DNA of 64,000 nt from Marinobacterium arenosum (GCF_019795155.1 NZ_JAILYN010000001.1:62001-126000); one strand, 5' to 3'; positions 18,317 through 26,187 are shown, counted from the first letter of the stretch. The notes: generated by a model from the letters alone, not told the origin. Numbers and translations: made by a program.

Positions 18317-18987
18317 ATACCCTGCAATTCAGAGTGACCGACAACGGCGCCGACGGCGGCCACATGCCCGATCCCGCCGCCCGTGAGCGGCTGCGTGGGC
18401 GGATCTACCGAACCGGCCTCTGGCTGTTGCTGATGGTGATCAGCTCGCTGTTCCTGCTGTTCCTGATCGCCTTTATCGCCCGCGCCCAGCTGCCCGACTG
18501 GCAATCGCTGGTCGGGTCCGGTGCGCCGCTGGCGGACAACTGGCCGTTGTGGCTGACCAGCGCGCTGCTGTTATGCGCCAGCCTCGCCCTGCAGTGGGCC
18601 AAGACCGCCGCCCAGCACGGTCTGGCCAGCCTCTGTCGCGCCAGCTTCCTGCTCGGCGGGTTGTTTGCGCTAAGCTTCCTGGCCGGCCAGCTGTGGGTCT
18701 GGCAGCGGTTCGTCGAGGACGGTTACCTGGTCAGCGGTAATCCGGCCAACAGTTTCTTCTACCTGCTGACCGGCTTGCACGGCCTGCACCTGATCGGCGG
18801 GCTGGTCGGCTGGACGGTGATCGCCGCCCGGCTATTCGGCCGGCAGCACTCCTTACAACCGCTGGCGATCGAGCTCTGCACCCGCTACTGGCACTTCCTG
18901 CTGGGGCTCTGGCTGTTGCTGTTCCTGGTACTGACCCGCTCACAGGAAACCTACCAGGCGATCGCCGCGTTCTGCGGCCTGAGGTGA
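18313..18987 (+). CDS. Haem-copper oxidase subunit III, first copy
   Basis: The 224-residue membrane protein has about five predicted helices and the subunit III signatures 'LLTGLHGLHLIGGLVGW' and 'YWHFLLGLWLLLFLVL'. Subunit III stabilises the catalytic core and its D-channel proton uptake. The gene overlaps subunit I by 4 bp (ATGA) and is itself followed by a second subunit III-type gene. The N-terminal 30 residues are charged and unlike the next protein. Similarity to the next gene product is confined to the helices and the GLHGLH motif, so the two are old paralogues, not a recent duplication. Confidence 0.85.
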   Translation: MNTLQFRVTDNGADGGHMPDPAARERLRGRIYRTGLWLLLMVISSLFLLFLIAFIARAQLPDWQSLVGSGAPLADNWPLWLTSALLLCASLALQWAKTAAQHGLASLCRASFLLGGLFALSFLAGQLWVWQRFVEDGYLVSGNPANSFFYLLTGLHGLHLIGGLVGWTVIAARLFGRQHSLQPLAIELCTRYWHFLLGLWLLLFLVLTRSQETYQAIAAFCGLR

Positions 18988-18992
18988 ACCAG

Positions 18993-19673
18993 ATGGCTAC
19001 CGAAAGCGTTACCAATCCACAACCGCCGGGCCTGCGCGGCCTGGTCAGTGACTGGGCCTCCGACAAGGACGCTTTCAAGCAGGTCTCCTGGGGTAAGGCG
19101 ATGATGTGGATCTTCCTGCTCAGCGATACCTTCATCTTCTCCTGTTTCCTGACCGGCTACATGACGGTGCGGATCAGTACCACCGCCGACTGGCCCAATC
19201 CGAGCGAGGTGTTCGCGCTGACCATCGCCGGCCAGAGCATCCCACTGATCCTGATCGCCATCATGACCTTCGTCCTGATCAGCAGCAGCGGCACCATGGC
19301 GATGGCGGTCAACTTCGGCTACCGGCGCCGACGACTGCCGGCGGCGTTACTGATGCTGACGACCGCGCTGCTCGGTGCAACCTTCGTCGGCATGCAGGCG
19401 TTCGAGTGGACCAAATTGATCGAAGAGGGCGTGCGCCCCTGGGGCAATCCGATGGGGGCCGCCCAGTTCGGCGCGGCGTTCTTCATGATCACCGGCTTTC
19501 ACGGCCTGCACGTGTCGGTCGGGGTGATCTACCTGAGCATCGTCGCCTTCAAGGTGCTGCGCGGAGATTACGAGCGGCGGGGCAACTACCAGATCATCGA
19601 GATTACCGGCCTGTACTGGCACTTCGTCGACCTGGTGTGGGTATTCATCTTCGCGTTTTTCTATCTCTGGTAA
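18993..19673 (+). CDS. Haem-copper oxidase subunit III, second copy
   Basis: The 226-residue protein is a fuller subunit III, with 'WIFLLSDTFIFSCFLTGYM' in the first helix, 'FHGLHVSVGVIYL' and a C-terminal 'YWHFVDLVWVFIFAFFYLW', the typical WHFVD.VW ending. ATG at 18993 is preferred for its GAGGTG ribosome site; GTG at 18984, which would overlap the previous stop, is the alternative. Operons with two subunit III-type genes after subunit I occur in the CoxMNOP-like group of oxidases, which fits the other subunits here. Confidence 0.88.
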   Translation: MATESVTNPQPPGLRGLVSDWASDKDAFKQVSWGKAMMWIFLLSDTFIFSCFLTGYMTVRISTTADWPNPSEVFALTIAGQSIPLILIAIMTFVLISSSGTMAMAVNFGYRRRRLPAALLMLTTALLGATFVGMQAFEWTKLIEEGVRPWGNPMGAAQFGAAFFMITGFHGLHVSVGVIYLSIVAFKVLRGDYERRGNYQIIEITGLYWHFVDLVWVFIFAFFYLW

Positions 19674-19692
19674 CAGGTAAAAAGGAACGGTC

Positions 19693-20022
19693 ATGGCACA
19701 CGCACACACCCAAGGCCAGCAACATCCGATCGGCCTCTATCTGAAGATATGGGGGTTGTTGTTCCTGCTCAGCACCCTCTCCTACCTGGTCGACTACTTT
19801 CAGTTCCAGGGGCTGATGCGCTGGTCGCTGATTATCCTGTTCATGCTGCTGAAGGCCGGCCTGATCGTGGCGATCTTCATGCATATGGCCTGGGAGCGGC
19901 TGGCGATCGTCTACGCCATCCTGCTGCCGCCGGGCTGTCTCCTGGTGCTGGTCGGCCTGATGGCCGCCGAGGCGGACTACACCTTGCTGAGCCGGCTCTA
20001 TTTCTTCAGCGGAAATGAGTAA
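19693..20022 (+). CDS. Cytochrome c oxidase subunit IV-type protein (COX4_pro/CyoD-like)
   Basis: The 109-residue protein has three predicted transmembrane helices (about 18-36, 43-65 and 72-92) after a His-rich N-terminus, and 'LLKAGLIVAIFMHMAWE', the hallmark of the prokaryotic subunit IV family. It is the last gene of the oxidase operon, 19 bp after subunit III, with an 'aaaaagga' ribosome site. The family is small and accessory; it probably helps stabilise the CuB centre during assembly. Confidence 0.85.
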   Translation: MAHAHTQGQQHPIGLYLKIWGLLFLLSTLSYLVDYFQFQGLMRWSLIILFMLLKAGLIVAIFMHMAWERLAIVYAILLPPGCLLVLVGLMAAEADYTLLSRLYFFSGNE

Positions 20023-20039
20023 TTGAACGGCGAGCTCAC

Positions 20040-20066
20040 AAAAAAAAGGGGAAGCAAGGCTTCCCC
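20040..20066 (-). terminator. Rho-independent terminator of the SDR gene
   Basis: GGGGAAGC (20048-20055), loop AAG, and GCTTCCCC (20059-20066) form a perfect 8-bp stem. On the minus strand it is followed by a run of eight T, so it ends transcription coming from the SDR gene at 20877. It lies only 17 bp after the oxidase operon stop but has no T run on the plus strand. Confidence 0.85.
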
Positions 20067-20115
20067 AAACGACGTACCAGTCAGTACCGGTGCAAAAGAG
20101 TCAAAGAGGACTTGC

Positions 20116-20877
20116 TTACATTCGCAGGCCGCCGTCCATCTCGACGATGCGGCCGTTGAAGAAATCGTTTTCGATGATGTACTGCAGCGTGTGCGCCATC
20201 TCGCTCATCTCGCCCAGACGGCCGACCGGCACCGCGGCAACCAACCGCTCGATCGCTTCCGGCTTCATCTGCGCGGTCATATCGGTGGAGATCACACCCG
20301 GCGCGATACCGCCGACGCGGATACCGTGGCGCGCCAGTTCGCGGCCCCAGGTCACCACCATGCTGGCCACGGCGGCCTTGGTGGCGGCGTAGTTGGTCTG
20401 GCCGATATTGCCGGCCTTGGCAACGGAGGAGATGTTGACGATCACCCCGCCCTGGCCCTGTACCGCCATGATGCCGGCCGCTTCACGGGTGCACAGGAAG
20501 GTGCCGGTCTGGTTGACGTCGACCACCGACTGCCACTGATCCAGGCTCATCTTGCCGACCAGCTCGCCATCCTTCACCTTGATCAGCATGCCGTCACGCA
20601 ACAGGCCGGCGTTGTTGACCAGGCCGTTGATCTGGCCGAAGTCCTGCTTGATCTGGGCGAACGCCTGCTCGACCTTGGCTTCGTCGGTGATATTGCAGAT
20701 GTAGCTGCGCGCTTCAGCGCCCTTCTCAGCACACAGGCCAACCGTTTCGTCCAGTGCAGCACCGTCCAGGTCGACCAGCGCCAGCTTGGCGCCCTGTTCC
20801 GCCAGGTGCACCGCCATCGCCCGGCCCAGGCCACGGCCGCCACCGGTGATTACGAATACGTTGTCTTTGATCTGCAT
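20116..20877 (-). CDS. SDR-family dehydrogenase, FabG-like; probable 3-hydroxyacyl-CoA (2-methyl-3-hydroxybutyryl-CoA) dehydrogenase
   Basis: The 253-residue protein is a classical short-chain dehydrogenase: nucleotide-binding TGGGRGLG (11-18), NNAG (88-91), catalytic Ser (150/151), Tyr163 and Lys167 (YAATK). Such proteins oxidise or reduce a hydroxyl/keto group using NAD(P)(H). By sequence alone it could be a 3-oxoacyl-ACP reductase. The neighbourhood (valine operon next door, BCAA locus) and a LiuR-like box 60-75 bp upstream argue for the isoleucine-pathway enzyme that oxidises 2-methyl-3-hydroxybutyryl-CoA, as in IvdG-type proteins. The ribosome site is GGGAG before ATG at 20877. It has its own terminator and probably its own promoter. 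Confidence 0.8.
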   Translation of the reverse strand: MQIKDNVFVITGGGRGLGRAMAVHLAEQGAKLALVDLDGAALDETVGLCAEKGAEARSYICNITDEAKVEQAFAQIKQDFGQINGLVNNAGLLRDGMLIKVKDGELVGKMSLDQWQSVVDVNQTGTFLCTREAAGIMAVQGQGGVIVNISSVAKAGNIGQTNYAATKAAVASMVVTWGRELARHGIRVGGIAPGVISTDMTAQMKPEAIERLVAAVPVGRLGEMSEMAHTLQYIIENDFFNGRIVEMDGGLRM

Positions 20878-20930
20878 ACGGAGTCTCCCATCACTTCAAG
20901 GGTACGGCGGGCTTCACCAGCCACCCGATT

Positions 20931-20951
20931 AACTTTGACGTTAACGTAAAC
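20931..20951 (-). promoter_or_regulatory. Putative LiuR-type operator before the SDR gene
   Basis: On the minus strand the stretch reads GTTTACGTTAACGTCAAAGTT, with the perfect palindrome ACGTTAACGT at 20938-20947. It resembles the GTTTACGTAAAC palindromes before the thiolase gene (31268) and liuR (36545), but is less exact. It lies about 60-75 bp upstream of the SDR start. Assignment to LiuR is inference. Confidence 0.55.
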
Positions 20952-21211
20952 ATTACCTGCAAAACGGCAGTGCGGCAACAAAAATATAGGTATTTTCCCT
21001 TATTTTGACTGCAAGCGGCAAGCTTCAAGCGGCATTGCACCGGTTGTAGGGCCGGGTAGGTTCGGCCGGCCAACGCCGACAGGCGTTTCACAATCGATGA
21101 CACGCCTGTGATGATGGTGCCCCGGGTGGCGCTGTAATTCGCAACTCTGTCGCGGTCGGAGCCCGCTGCTACGGGGCCCACGCTCCGTAGCAGCGGGCTT
21201 GGCATGCCCGC
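20952..21211. repeat. Intergenic palindromic (REP/BIME-like) sequence after prpE
   Basis: No gene is seen between prpE and the SDR promoter. AGCCCGCTGCTACGG (21160-21174) and CCGTAGCAGCGGGCT (21185-21199) form a perfect 15-bp inverted repeat with a 10-nt loop, 12 bp after the prpE stop. The right arm overlaps a second, smaller hairpin (GCGGGC / GCCCGC, 21194-21212). The wording (GTAGCAGCGGGCT ... GCCCGC) is like the REP elements of pseudomonads, arranged head to head. There is no T run, so it is not a standard terminator. A short imperfect CTGCAAGC/GGCAAGC repeat lies near 21008-21034. Confidence 0.55.
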
Positions 21212-23104
21212 TTATTTCAGCAGACCGGCTTCTTCCATGATGCCGGTGATCTCCGGCAGGATGGTTTCGTCGTCGATGGTCGACGGCATCTTGTAGGACT
21301 CGGCGGCGGCGATCTTGCGCAGAATGGCGCGCAGGATCTTGCCGGAGCGGGTCTTCGGCAATCGCTGCACGATCACCGCACGGCGGAAGCAGGCCAACGC
21401 ACCGACCTGCTCACGCACCATCTGTACCAGTTCGGCCTCGACCTGGGCCTCATCCACCTCGACGCCGGCTTTCAGTACCACCAGGCCGACCGGTACCTGG
21501 CCCTTCAGCGGGTCGTTGGCGCCGATCACCGCGCATTCGGCAACCGCCGGATGGGCGGAGACCACCTCCTCCATCTCGCCGGTGGACAGGCGGTGGCCGG
21601 AGACGTTAATCACGTCGTCGGTTCGGCCGGTGATGTAGATGTAGCCGTCTTCATCCTTAAATCCACCGTCACCGGTGTGGTAGTAACCCGGGAAGGCGGT
21701 CAGGTAGGAGTCGACGAAGCGCTGCGGCTTGTTCCAGATGGTCCAGGCCACGCCCGGCGGCATCGGCAGTTTGGCGCAGATATTACCGGATTCGTTCGGC
21801 TCGACATCATTGCCATCACCATCCAGCACCCGGATATCGTAACCGGGGATCGGCTTGTTGGTGGAACCGAGGCGCGGCTCGGACGGGTTATCCCAGCCCA
21901 TCATCGGCGAGGTCATCGGCCAGCCGGTCTCGGTCTGCCACCAGTGGTCGACCACCGGCACCTGCAGCAGCTCGGATAGCCACTGATAGGTGGAGGAATC
22001 CAGCTTCTCGCCGGCGACGAACACCCACTTCAAGCTGCTGAGCTCGTACTTCTTCGACAGTTCGCCGTTCGGATCTTCCTTGCGGATGGCACGGAAAGCG
22101 GTCGGCGCGCAGAACATCGAATTGACACCGTATTCGTCGATCACCCGCCAGAACGCGCCGGCATCCGGGCACTTGATCGGCTTGCCTTCGTAGAAGATCG
22201 CGCTGCAGCCACCCATCAGCGGACCGTAGACAATGAACGAATGGCCGACCACCCAGCCAATATCGGAGGCGCCCCACCAGACATCGCCGGCGTTCATGCC
22301 GTAGACGTTGTTCAGCGCGTAGCTCAGCGCCACCGCGTGGCCGCCGTTGTCGCGCACGATCCCCTTCGGCTGGCCGGTGGTGCCGGAGGTGTACAGGATG
22401 TACAACGGGTCCTCGCCCTTCACCGCGACCGGATCGGCAGGCTCGGCGCCCTGTTGGAAATCGTACCAGTCCAGGTCGCCCGGCTTATCGAGCTCGGCCT
22501 GCAGCATCGGCCGCTGACAGACCACCACGTTGCTCGGTTTGTGAGCGGACAGCTCGACCGCCTTGTCGACCAGCGGCTTGTAGGCGATCTGTTTGTCGAA
22601 TTCGATACCGCAGGAGGCGGTCAGGATCACCTTCGGTTCGGCATCGTCGATACGGATCGCCAGCTCGTTCGGTGCGAAGCCGCCGAACACCACCGAGTGC
22701 GGCGCGCCGAGCCGGGCGCAGGCCAGCATCGCCACCGCCGCTTCCGGGATCATCGGCATGTAGATCACCACCCGGTCGCCCTTGTCGACGCCAAGACCAC
22801 GCAGCGCGCCGGCAAAGGTGGCCACCTGGTCGCGCAGCTCGTTGAAGGTGATCGCTTGCTTGGTGTTGCTGACCGGCGAGTCGTAGTAGATCGCCACCTG
22901 CTCGCCACGGCCCTGTTCGATCTGCCAATCCAGCGCCAGATAGCTGCTGTTCAGCTCACCGTCGCTGTACCAGTTGTAGGTGCCGTATTCGGTCTGCTTG
23001 AGGATGGTTTCGGGTTTCTTGAACCACTGGATACGGTCGACCTGGCCGGCCCAGTAACCTTCAGGATTGTCCAATGCTGCCTGGTATTCTTCGTTGTAAC
23101 TCAT
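21212..23104 (-). CDS. prpE: Propionyl-CoA synthetase (PrpE-type acyl-CoA ligase)
   Basis: This 630-residue AMP-forming acyl-CoA synthetase is of the acetyl/propionyl-CoA synthetase size class, with N-terminal ACAS_N, the P-loop-like YTSGTTGQPKG, 'WWQTETGWP' in the core, and the C-terminal catalytic Lys in RSGKI (K589), which is also the usual acetylation site. The wording matches PrpE better than Acs. It activates propionate (or acetate) to the CoA ester. Here it follows mmsB, the last enzyme of the valine operon, whose pathway yields propionyl-CoA. A 153-bp gap with a hairpin and an unusual AT-rich leader separates it from mmsB, so it may have its own promoter or mRNA end. The ribosome site is weak (GGTGAAACG). 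Confidence 0.85.
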   Translation of the reverse strand: MSYNEEYQAALDNPEGYWAGQVDRIQWFKKPETILKQTEYGTYNWYSDGELNSSYLALDWQIEQGRGEQVAIYYDSPVSNTKQAITFNELRDQVATFAGALRGLGVDKGDRVVIYMPMIPEAAVAMLACARLGAPHSVVFGGFAPNELAIRIDDAEPKVILTASCGIEFDKQIAYKPLVDKAVELSAHKPSNVVVCQRPMLQAELDKPGDLDWYDFQQGAEPADPVAVKGEDPLYILYTSGTTGQPKGIVRDNGGHAVALSYALNNVYGMNAGDVWWGASDIGWVVGHSFIVYGPLMGGCSAIFYEGKPIKCPDAGAFWRVIDEYGVNSMFCAPTAFRAIRKEDPNGELSKKYELSSLKWVFVAGEKLDSSTYQWLSELLQVPVVDHWWQTETGWPMTSPMMGWDNPSEPRLGSTNKPIPGYDIRVLDGDGNDVEPNESGNICAKLPMPPGVAWTIWNKPQRFVDSYLTAFPGYYHTGDGGFKDEDGYIYITGRTDDVINVSGHRLSTGEMEEVVSAHPAVAECAVIGANDPLKGQVPVGLVVLKAGVEVDEAQVEAELVQMVREQVGALACFRRAVIVQRLPKTRSGKILRAILRKIAAAESYKMPSTIDDETILPEITGIMEEAGLLK

Positions 23105-23160
23105 CGTTTCACCGCTGTTTTTTTAATTGTTCTTTTAATTATTTTTTTAATTGTTTTTTA
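23105..23160 (-). promoter_or_regulatory. AT-rich repetitive leader before prpE
   Basis: The 5' side of prpE carries about 56 bp of almost only A and T, built of repeated units close to CAATTAAAAAA (minus strand), in a genome region of about 60% GC. It could be an upstream activating (UP-type) or curved element for a prpE promoter, or an unstructured translation enhancer. No clear -10/-35 pair was chosen. Confidence 0.45.
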
Positions 23161-23216
23161 ATGTGTTTTTAACGAGAGAACGGGACGCACGGCGGCCTGA
23201 GCCGGCGCCTCATAGC

Positions 23217-23249
23217 GTTTATCGGGCCGGAGAATCCGACCCGATAAAC
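23217..23249 (-). other. Intercistronic hairpin between mmsB and prpE
   Basis: GTTTATCGGG (23217-23226) pairs with CCCGATAAAC (23240-23249), and the loop itself contains CGG/CCG arms. The structure starts 9 bp after the mmsB stop. No T run follows on the minus strand, so an mRNA-stabilising or processing role is as likely as termination. Confidence 0.6.
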
Positions 23250-23257
23250 AACCGGGA

Positions 23258-24148
23258 TCAGCTATCCTGGTACAGCTTCAGCACGCTGGAGAAGTCCAGC
23301 CCGCCGTTGCCCTTGGACTTGTGCAGGTTGAACAGCGCGCGCGCCTGCGAGCCCATCGGCACCGGCGAAGCGCTCTGCTGGCTCAGATCCATCGCCAGCC
23401 CCAGGTCCTTGAACATCAGGTCGACCTGGAAGCCGCCCTGGTAATCGTTGGAGGCCGGCACCCCGTCCATCACGCCCGGTACCGGGTTGTAGACCTGCAG
23501 CGCCCAGTTGTTGCCGGAGCTCTGCTTCATGATCTCGGACAGCACCGCCGGATCCAGGCCGTTCTTGATACCCATGTTCAGGGCTTCACAGGTACCGGTC
23601 ATCAGGATTGCCAGCATCATGTTGTTGCACGCCTTGGCGATCTGGCCCGCGCCGTGGTCACCGGCGTGGAAGATGTTCTTGCCCATGCACTCGAGCACCG
23701 GCTTGGCGCTGCTGAACTGCTCATCGCTGGCACCGACCATGAACGCCAGGGTACCGGCCTTGGCACCGCCAACACCGCCGGAGACCGGTGCGTCGATAAA
23801 GCTGATACCGCGCTCGGCACCGGCCGCAGAAACACGCTGGGCGGTAGCCGCGTCGATGGTGGAGGAGTCGATGATCAGGGTGTCCTTGCGGACCACGTCG
23901 AACAGCGGCTGGTCACCGGTCACGAAGAGACCTTCGACATGCTTGCCGGCCGGCAGCATGGAGATCAGGAAGTCGACATCGGTAGCCGCATCGACAGCGC
24001 TGCTGGCGGCCTGCGCCCCTTCGGCGACGACACGCTGCATTGCTTCTTCAAACAGGTCGAACGCCTTGACGCTGTGACCCGCCTTGACCAGGTTGATCGC
24101 CATCGGGCCACCCATGTTGCCCAGGCCGATAAATCCGATTGTTGCCAT
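23258..24148 (-). CDS. mmsB: 3-Hydroxyisobutyrate dehydrogenase
   Basis: The 296-residue protein is a beta-hydroxyacid dehydrogenase with the N-terminal NAD-binding GFIGLGNMGGPMA, the substrate-binding 'DAPVSGGVGGAKAGTL' and the catalytic Lys (K172 in GAGQIAKACNN). It oxidises 3-hydroxyisobutyrate to methylmalonate semialdehyde, the substrate of MmsA. In this operon mmsB is separated from mmsA by three other valine-pathway genes rather than lying next to it as in Pseudomonas mmsAB. The ribosome site AAGGA precedes ATG at 24148. Hairpins lie in the junctions on both sides. Confidence 0.93.
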   Translation of the reverse strand: MATIGFIGLGNMGGPMAINLVKAGHSVKAFDLFEEAMQRVVAEGAQAASSAVDAATDVDFLISMLPAGKHVEGLFVTGDQPLFDVVRKDTLIIDSSTIDAATAQRVSAAGAERGISFIDAPVSGGVGGAKAGTLAFMVGASDEQFSSAKPVLECMGKNIFHAGDHGAGQIAKACNNMMLAILMTGTCEALNMGIKNGLDPAVLSEIMKQSSGNNWALQVYNPVPGVMDGVPASNDYQGGFQVDLMFKDLGLAMDLSQQSASPVPMGSQARALFNLHKSKGNGGLDFSSVLKLYQDS

Positions 24149-24183
24149 GATTCTTGTCCTTATTTTGTTCGGTCAGTCCAAGG

Positions 24184-24206
24184 CGGTGCCGGCCCGGCCG
24201 GCACCG
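24184..24206 (-). other. Intercistronic hairpin between the hydrolase gene and mmsB
   Basis: CGGTGCCGGC (24184-24193) and GCCGGCACCG (24197-24206) form a perfect 10-bp, all but one G/C stem with a 3-nt loop. No T run follows, so it is not a standard terminator. Confidence 0.65.
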
Positions 24207-24230
24207 TCTTCCGTATCGCTTAGTTATCGC

Positions 24231-25337
24231 TTATTGCAACTTGCCGCTGAGCGGGTTCCGGTCCCAGGGCGACTGGAAGAACTCGTCCAGTACCGCCGGA
24301 TCGACCTCGCCGATCGACTTGAAGGTCCAGTCGGGGCTGCCATCCTTGTCGACCAGCAGCGCCCGTACCCCTTCCGGGAACTCGCGGTGCTTGCTGCACT
24401 GTACCGACAGCACCAGTTCGCTCTCGAACATCTCCTTCAGCGACATGTGTCGGGTCACCTCCATCTGGCGGGCGATGATATGCACCGCCAGCGGGCTGCC
24501 GTGGCTGAGCGCCTTCTGCGCCCGGCGCACCCACTTGTCCTCGGAGTCTTCCGCCATCAGCGCGTCGTACAGTTCGGCCAGGGTATCCTGGTCGGTCACC
24601 CGGCGGATCAGCTCGGCATGCTTCTGTACCTGGCTCTCCAGCTCGGCCAGCTGCGACTGGGATTCCCGCTCCAGCGCGCGCAGCACCCGGTTGACCGCCG
24701 CCGTGGCGCTGCCGCTCCAGTCCTCTGCCTGAAGCTGTTCAACCATGGTGGGACGCAACTCCTTCATCACGAAACGGTCGGCCAATCCCAGGTAGAGCGC
24801 GTCAGCCGCGTTCATCGGGTTGCCGGTCAGCCCCAGGAACAGGCCGGTGTTGCCCGGCATATGGTTCAGGAACCAGCTGCCGCCGACATCCGGGTAGAGG
24901 CCGATGGTGACCTCCGGCATCGCCAGGTGAGAGCTCTCGGTGACCACCCGGTGACTGCAGCCGTTCATCAGTCCCATGCCGCCGCCCATCACGATACCGC
25001 TGCCCCAGCAGATGATCGGTTTCGGATAGGTGTGGATGCAATGGTCGAGGATGTACTCGCGGGTAAAGAAATCTTCCGGGAAGTTGGCGTCGCCCTCACC
25101 CACCATCGACTTGTACAGATTGACCACGTCGCCGCCGGCACAGAACGCCTTCTCGCCGGCACTGTCCAGGATCACCGCCACCACACTGTCGTCGTCTTTC
25201 CAGGCATCCAGCTTGGGCTGGATCAGGTCGATCATCTCCAGGGTCAGCGCGTTCAGCGTGCGCTCGGCGTTCAGCGATACCTCGACGACCTTCTTGCCGT
25301 CCCGGGTCGGAAATTCATTAAAGAGTACGCAGCTCAT
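24231..25337 (-). CDS. 3-Hydroxyisobutyryl-CoA hydrolase (HIBCH-like, crotonase superfamily)
   Basis: At 368 residues it is longer than ordinary enoyl-CoA hydratases (about 260) and matches the ECH_2/HIBCH type: 'FCAGGDVVNLY' near residue 65, 'GIVMGGGMGLMNGCSHRVV' and 'MPEVTIGLYPDVGGSWFLN' in the crotonase core, then a helical C-terminal extension. It removes CoA from 3-hydroxyisobutyryl-CoA, giving the free acid used by MmsB. The ribosome site is GAGGATATCTG. An intrinsic terminator lies just before its start, so it may be expressed less than the genes upstream. Confidence 0.9.
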   Translation of the reverse strand: MSCVLFNEFPTRDGKKVVEVSLNAERTLNALTLEMIDLIQPKLDAWKDDDSVVAVILDSAGEKAFCAGGDVVNLYKSMVGEGDANFPEDFFTREYILDHCIHTYPKPIICWGSGIVMGGGMGLMNGCSHRVVTESSHLAMPEVTIGLYPDVGGSWFLNHMPGNTGLFLGLTGNPMNAADALYLGLADRFVMKELRPTMVEQLQAEDWSGSATAAVNRVLRALERESQSQLAELESQVQKHAELIRRVTDQDTLAELYDALMAEDSEDKWVRRAQKALSHGSPLAVHIIARQMEVTRHMSLKEMFESELVLSVQCSKHREFPEGVRALLVDKDGSPDWTFKSIGEVDPAVLDEFFQSPWDRNPLSGKLQ

Positions 25338-25354
25338 CAGATATCCTCAGCAAC

Positions 25355-25383
25355 AAAAAAGGCGGCCGCTGTCTTCGGCCGCC
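25355..25383 (-). terminator. Intra-operon rho-independent terminator/attenuator
   Basis: GGCGGCCG (25361-25368), loop CTGTCTT, and CGGCCGCC (25376-25383) form a perfect stem; on the minus strand six T follow at 25355-25360. It stands between the enoyl-CoA hydratase stop (25391) and the hydrolase start (25337), inside the valine operon, with only about 18 bp from T run to the start codon. Partial termination is likely. Confidence 0.8.
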
Positions 25384-25390
25384 CGTGCGA

Positions 25391-26167
25391 TTACTTGTTT
25401 TTCCACTCCGGCGCCCGCTTCTGCAGGAACGCGTTGACCCCTTCACGCTGGTCTTCGGTGTGGAACAGGTCGACGAACAGCTCACGCTCCAGGATGTAAC
25501 CCTGGTCCCAGTGGCCGCTACGGTTGTTCTGGATCAACTGCTTGCAGGCCGCCACGGCGGTCGGGCTCTGCTGCTCGACCATCTTGGCCATCTCCAGCGC
25601 CCGCTCGAACGACTGTCCCTGCGGCACCAGTTCCTCAACCAGACCGATCTCCTTGGCCTGCGGCGCCTTGATGCGTTCACCACAGAGGATCATCCGCTTG
25701 GTCCAGCCCTCGCCGACCAGCATGGTCAGGTTCTGGGTACCGCCGGCGCACGGCAGCAGGCCGACCTTGGCTTCCGGCAGTGCCATCTGGGCCTGCTCCT
25801 CGGCCACCCGGATATCGCAGGCCAGCGCTACCTCCAGGCCGCCGCCCATGGCGAAACCGTTGATCGCGGCGATCGACACGCCGCGGAAACGGGCCAGGGT
25901 CTCGAACGCTTCGCCGAAGTAACGCGCCATATCACGCGCCACCGAACGGTCGCCGTCGGCAAACAGGTTCAGGTCGGCACCGGCGGAGAAAAACTTCTCG
26001 CTCTGGCTGCGGATCACCAGCGCATAGACCTCGTCATCCTGGTTCAGCTCCTCGACCACCCGCTTGAGCCCCTTCAGGCTCTCTTCGGTCCAGGTATTGG
26101 CCGGCGGGTTGTTCATGGTGATGACCGCAGTGTGGCCCTGCTTTTCGACAATCAACTTGTCCGTCAT
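25391..26167 (-). CDS. Enoyl-CoA hydratase (probable methacrylyl-CoA hydratase)
   Basis: The 258-residue crotonase has the oxyanion-hole segments 'FFSAGADLNLF' (about 59-69) and 'AINGFAMGGGLEVALACDIRVA', with the catalytic-region 'LPEAKVGLLPCAGGTQNL'. Position between isobutyryl-CoA dehydrogenase and 3-hydroxyisobutyryl-CoA hydrolase indicates hydration of methacrylyl-CoA to 3-hydroxyisobutyryl-CoA; a wider substrate range is likely for this family. The ribosome site is GGAGAG and the gap to the dehydrogenase gene is 20 bp. Confidence 0.88.
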   Translation of the reverse strand: MTDKLIVEKQGHTAVITMNNPPANTWTEESLKGLKRVVEELNQDDEVYALVIRSQSEKFFSAGADLNLFADGDRSVARDMARYFGEAFETLARFRGVSIAAINGFAMGGGLEVALACDIRVAEEQAQMALPEAKVGLLPCAGGTQNLTMLVGEGWTKRMILCGERIKAPQAKEIGLVEELVPQGQSFERALEMAKMVEQQSPTAVAACKQLIQNNRSGHWDQGYILERELFVDLFHTEDQREGVNAFLQKRAPEWKNK

Positions 26168-26187
26168 GTGCTGCTCTCCGTAACGCT

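Noticed and set aside
20040-20066. Hairpin as terminator for the oxidase operon
   Set aside because: The plus strand has no T run after the stem, so it is assigned to the SDR gene on the minus strand only.
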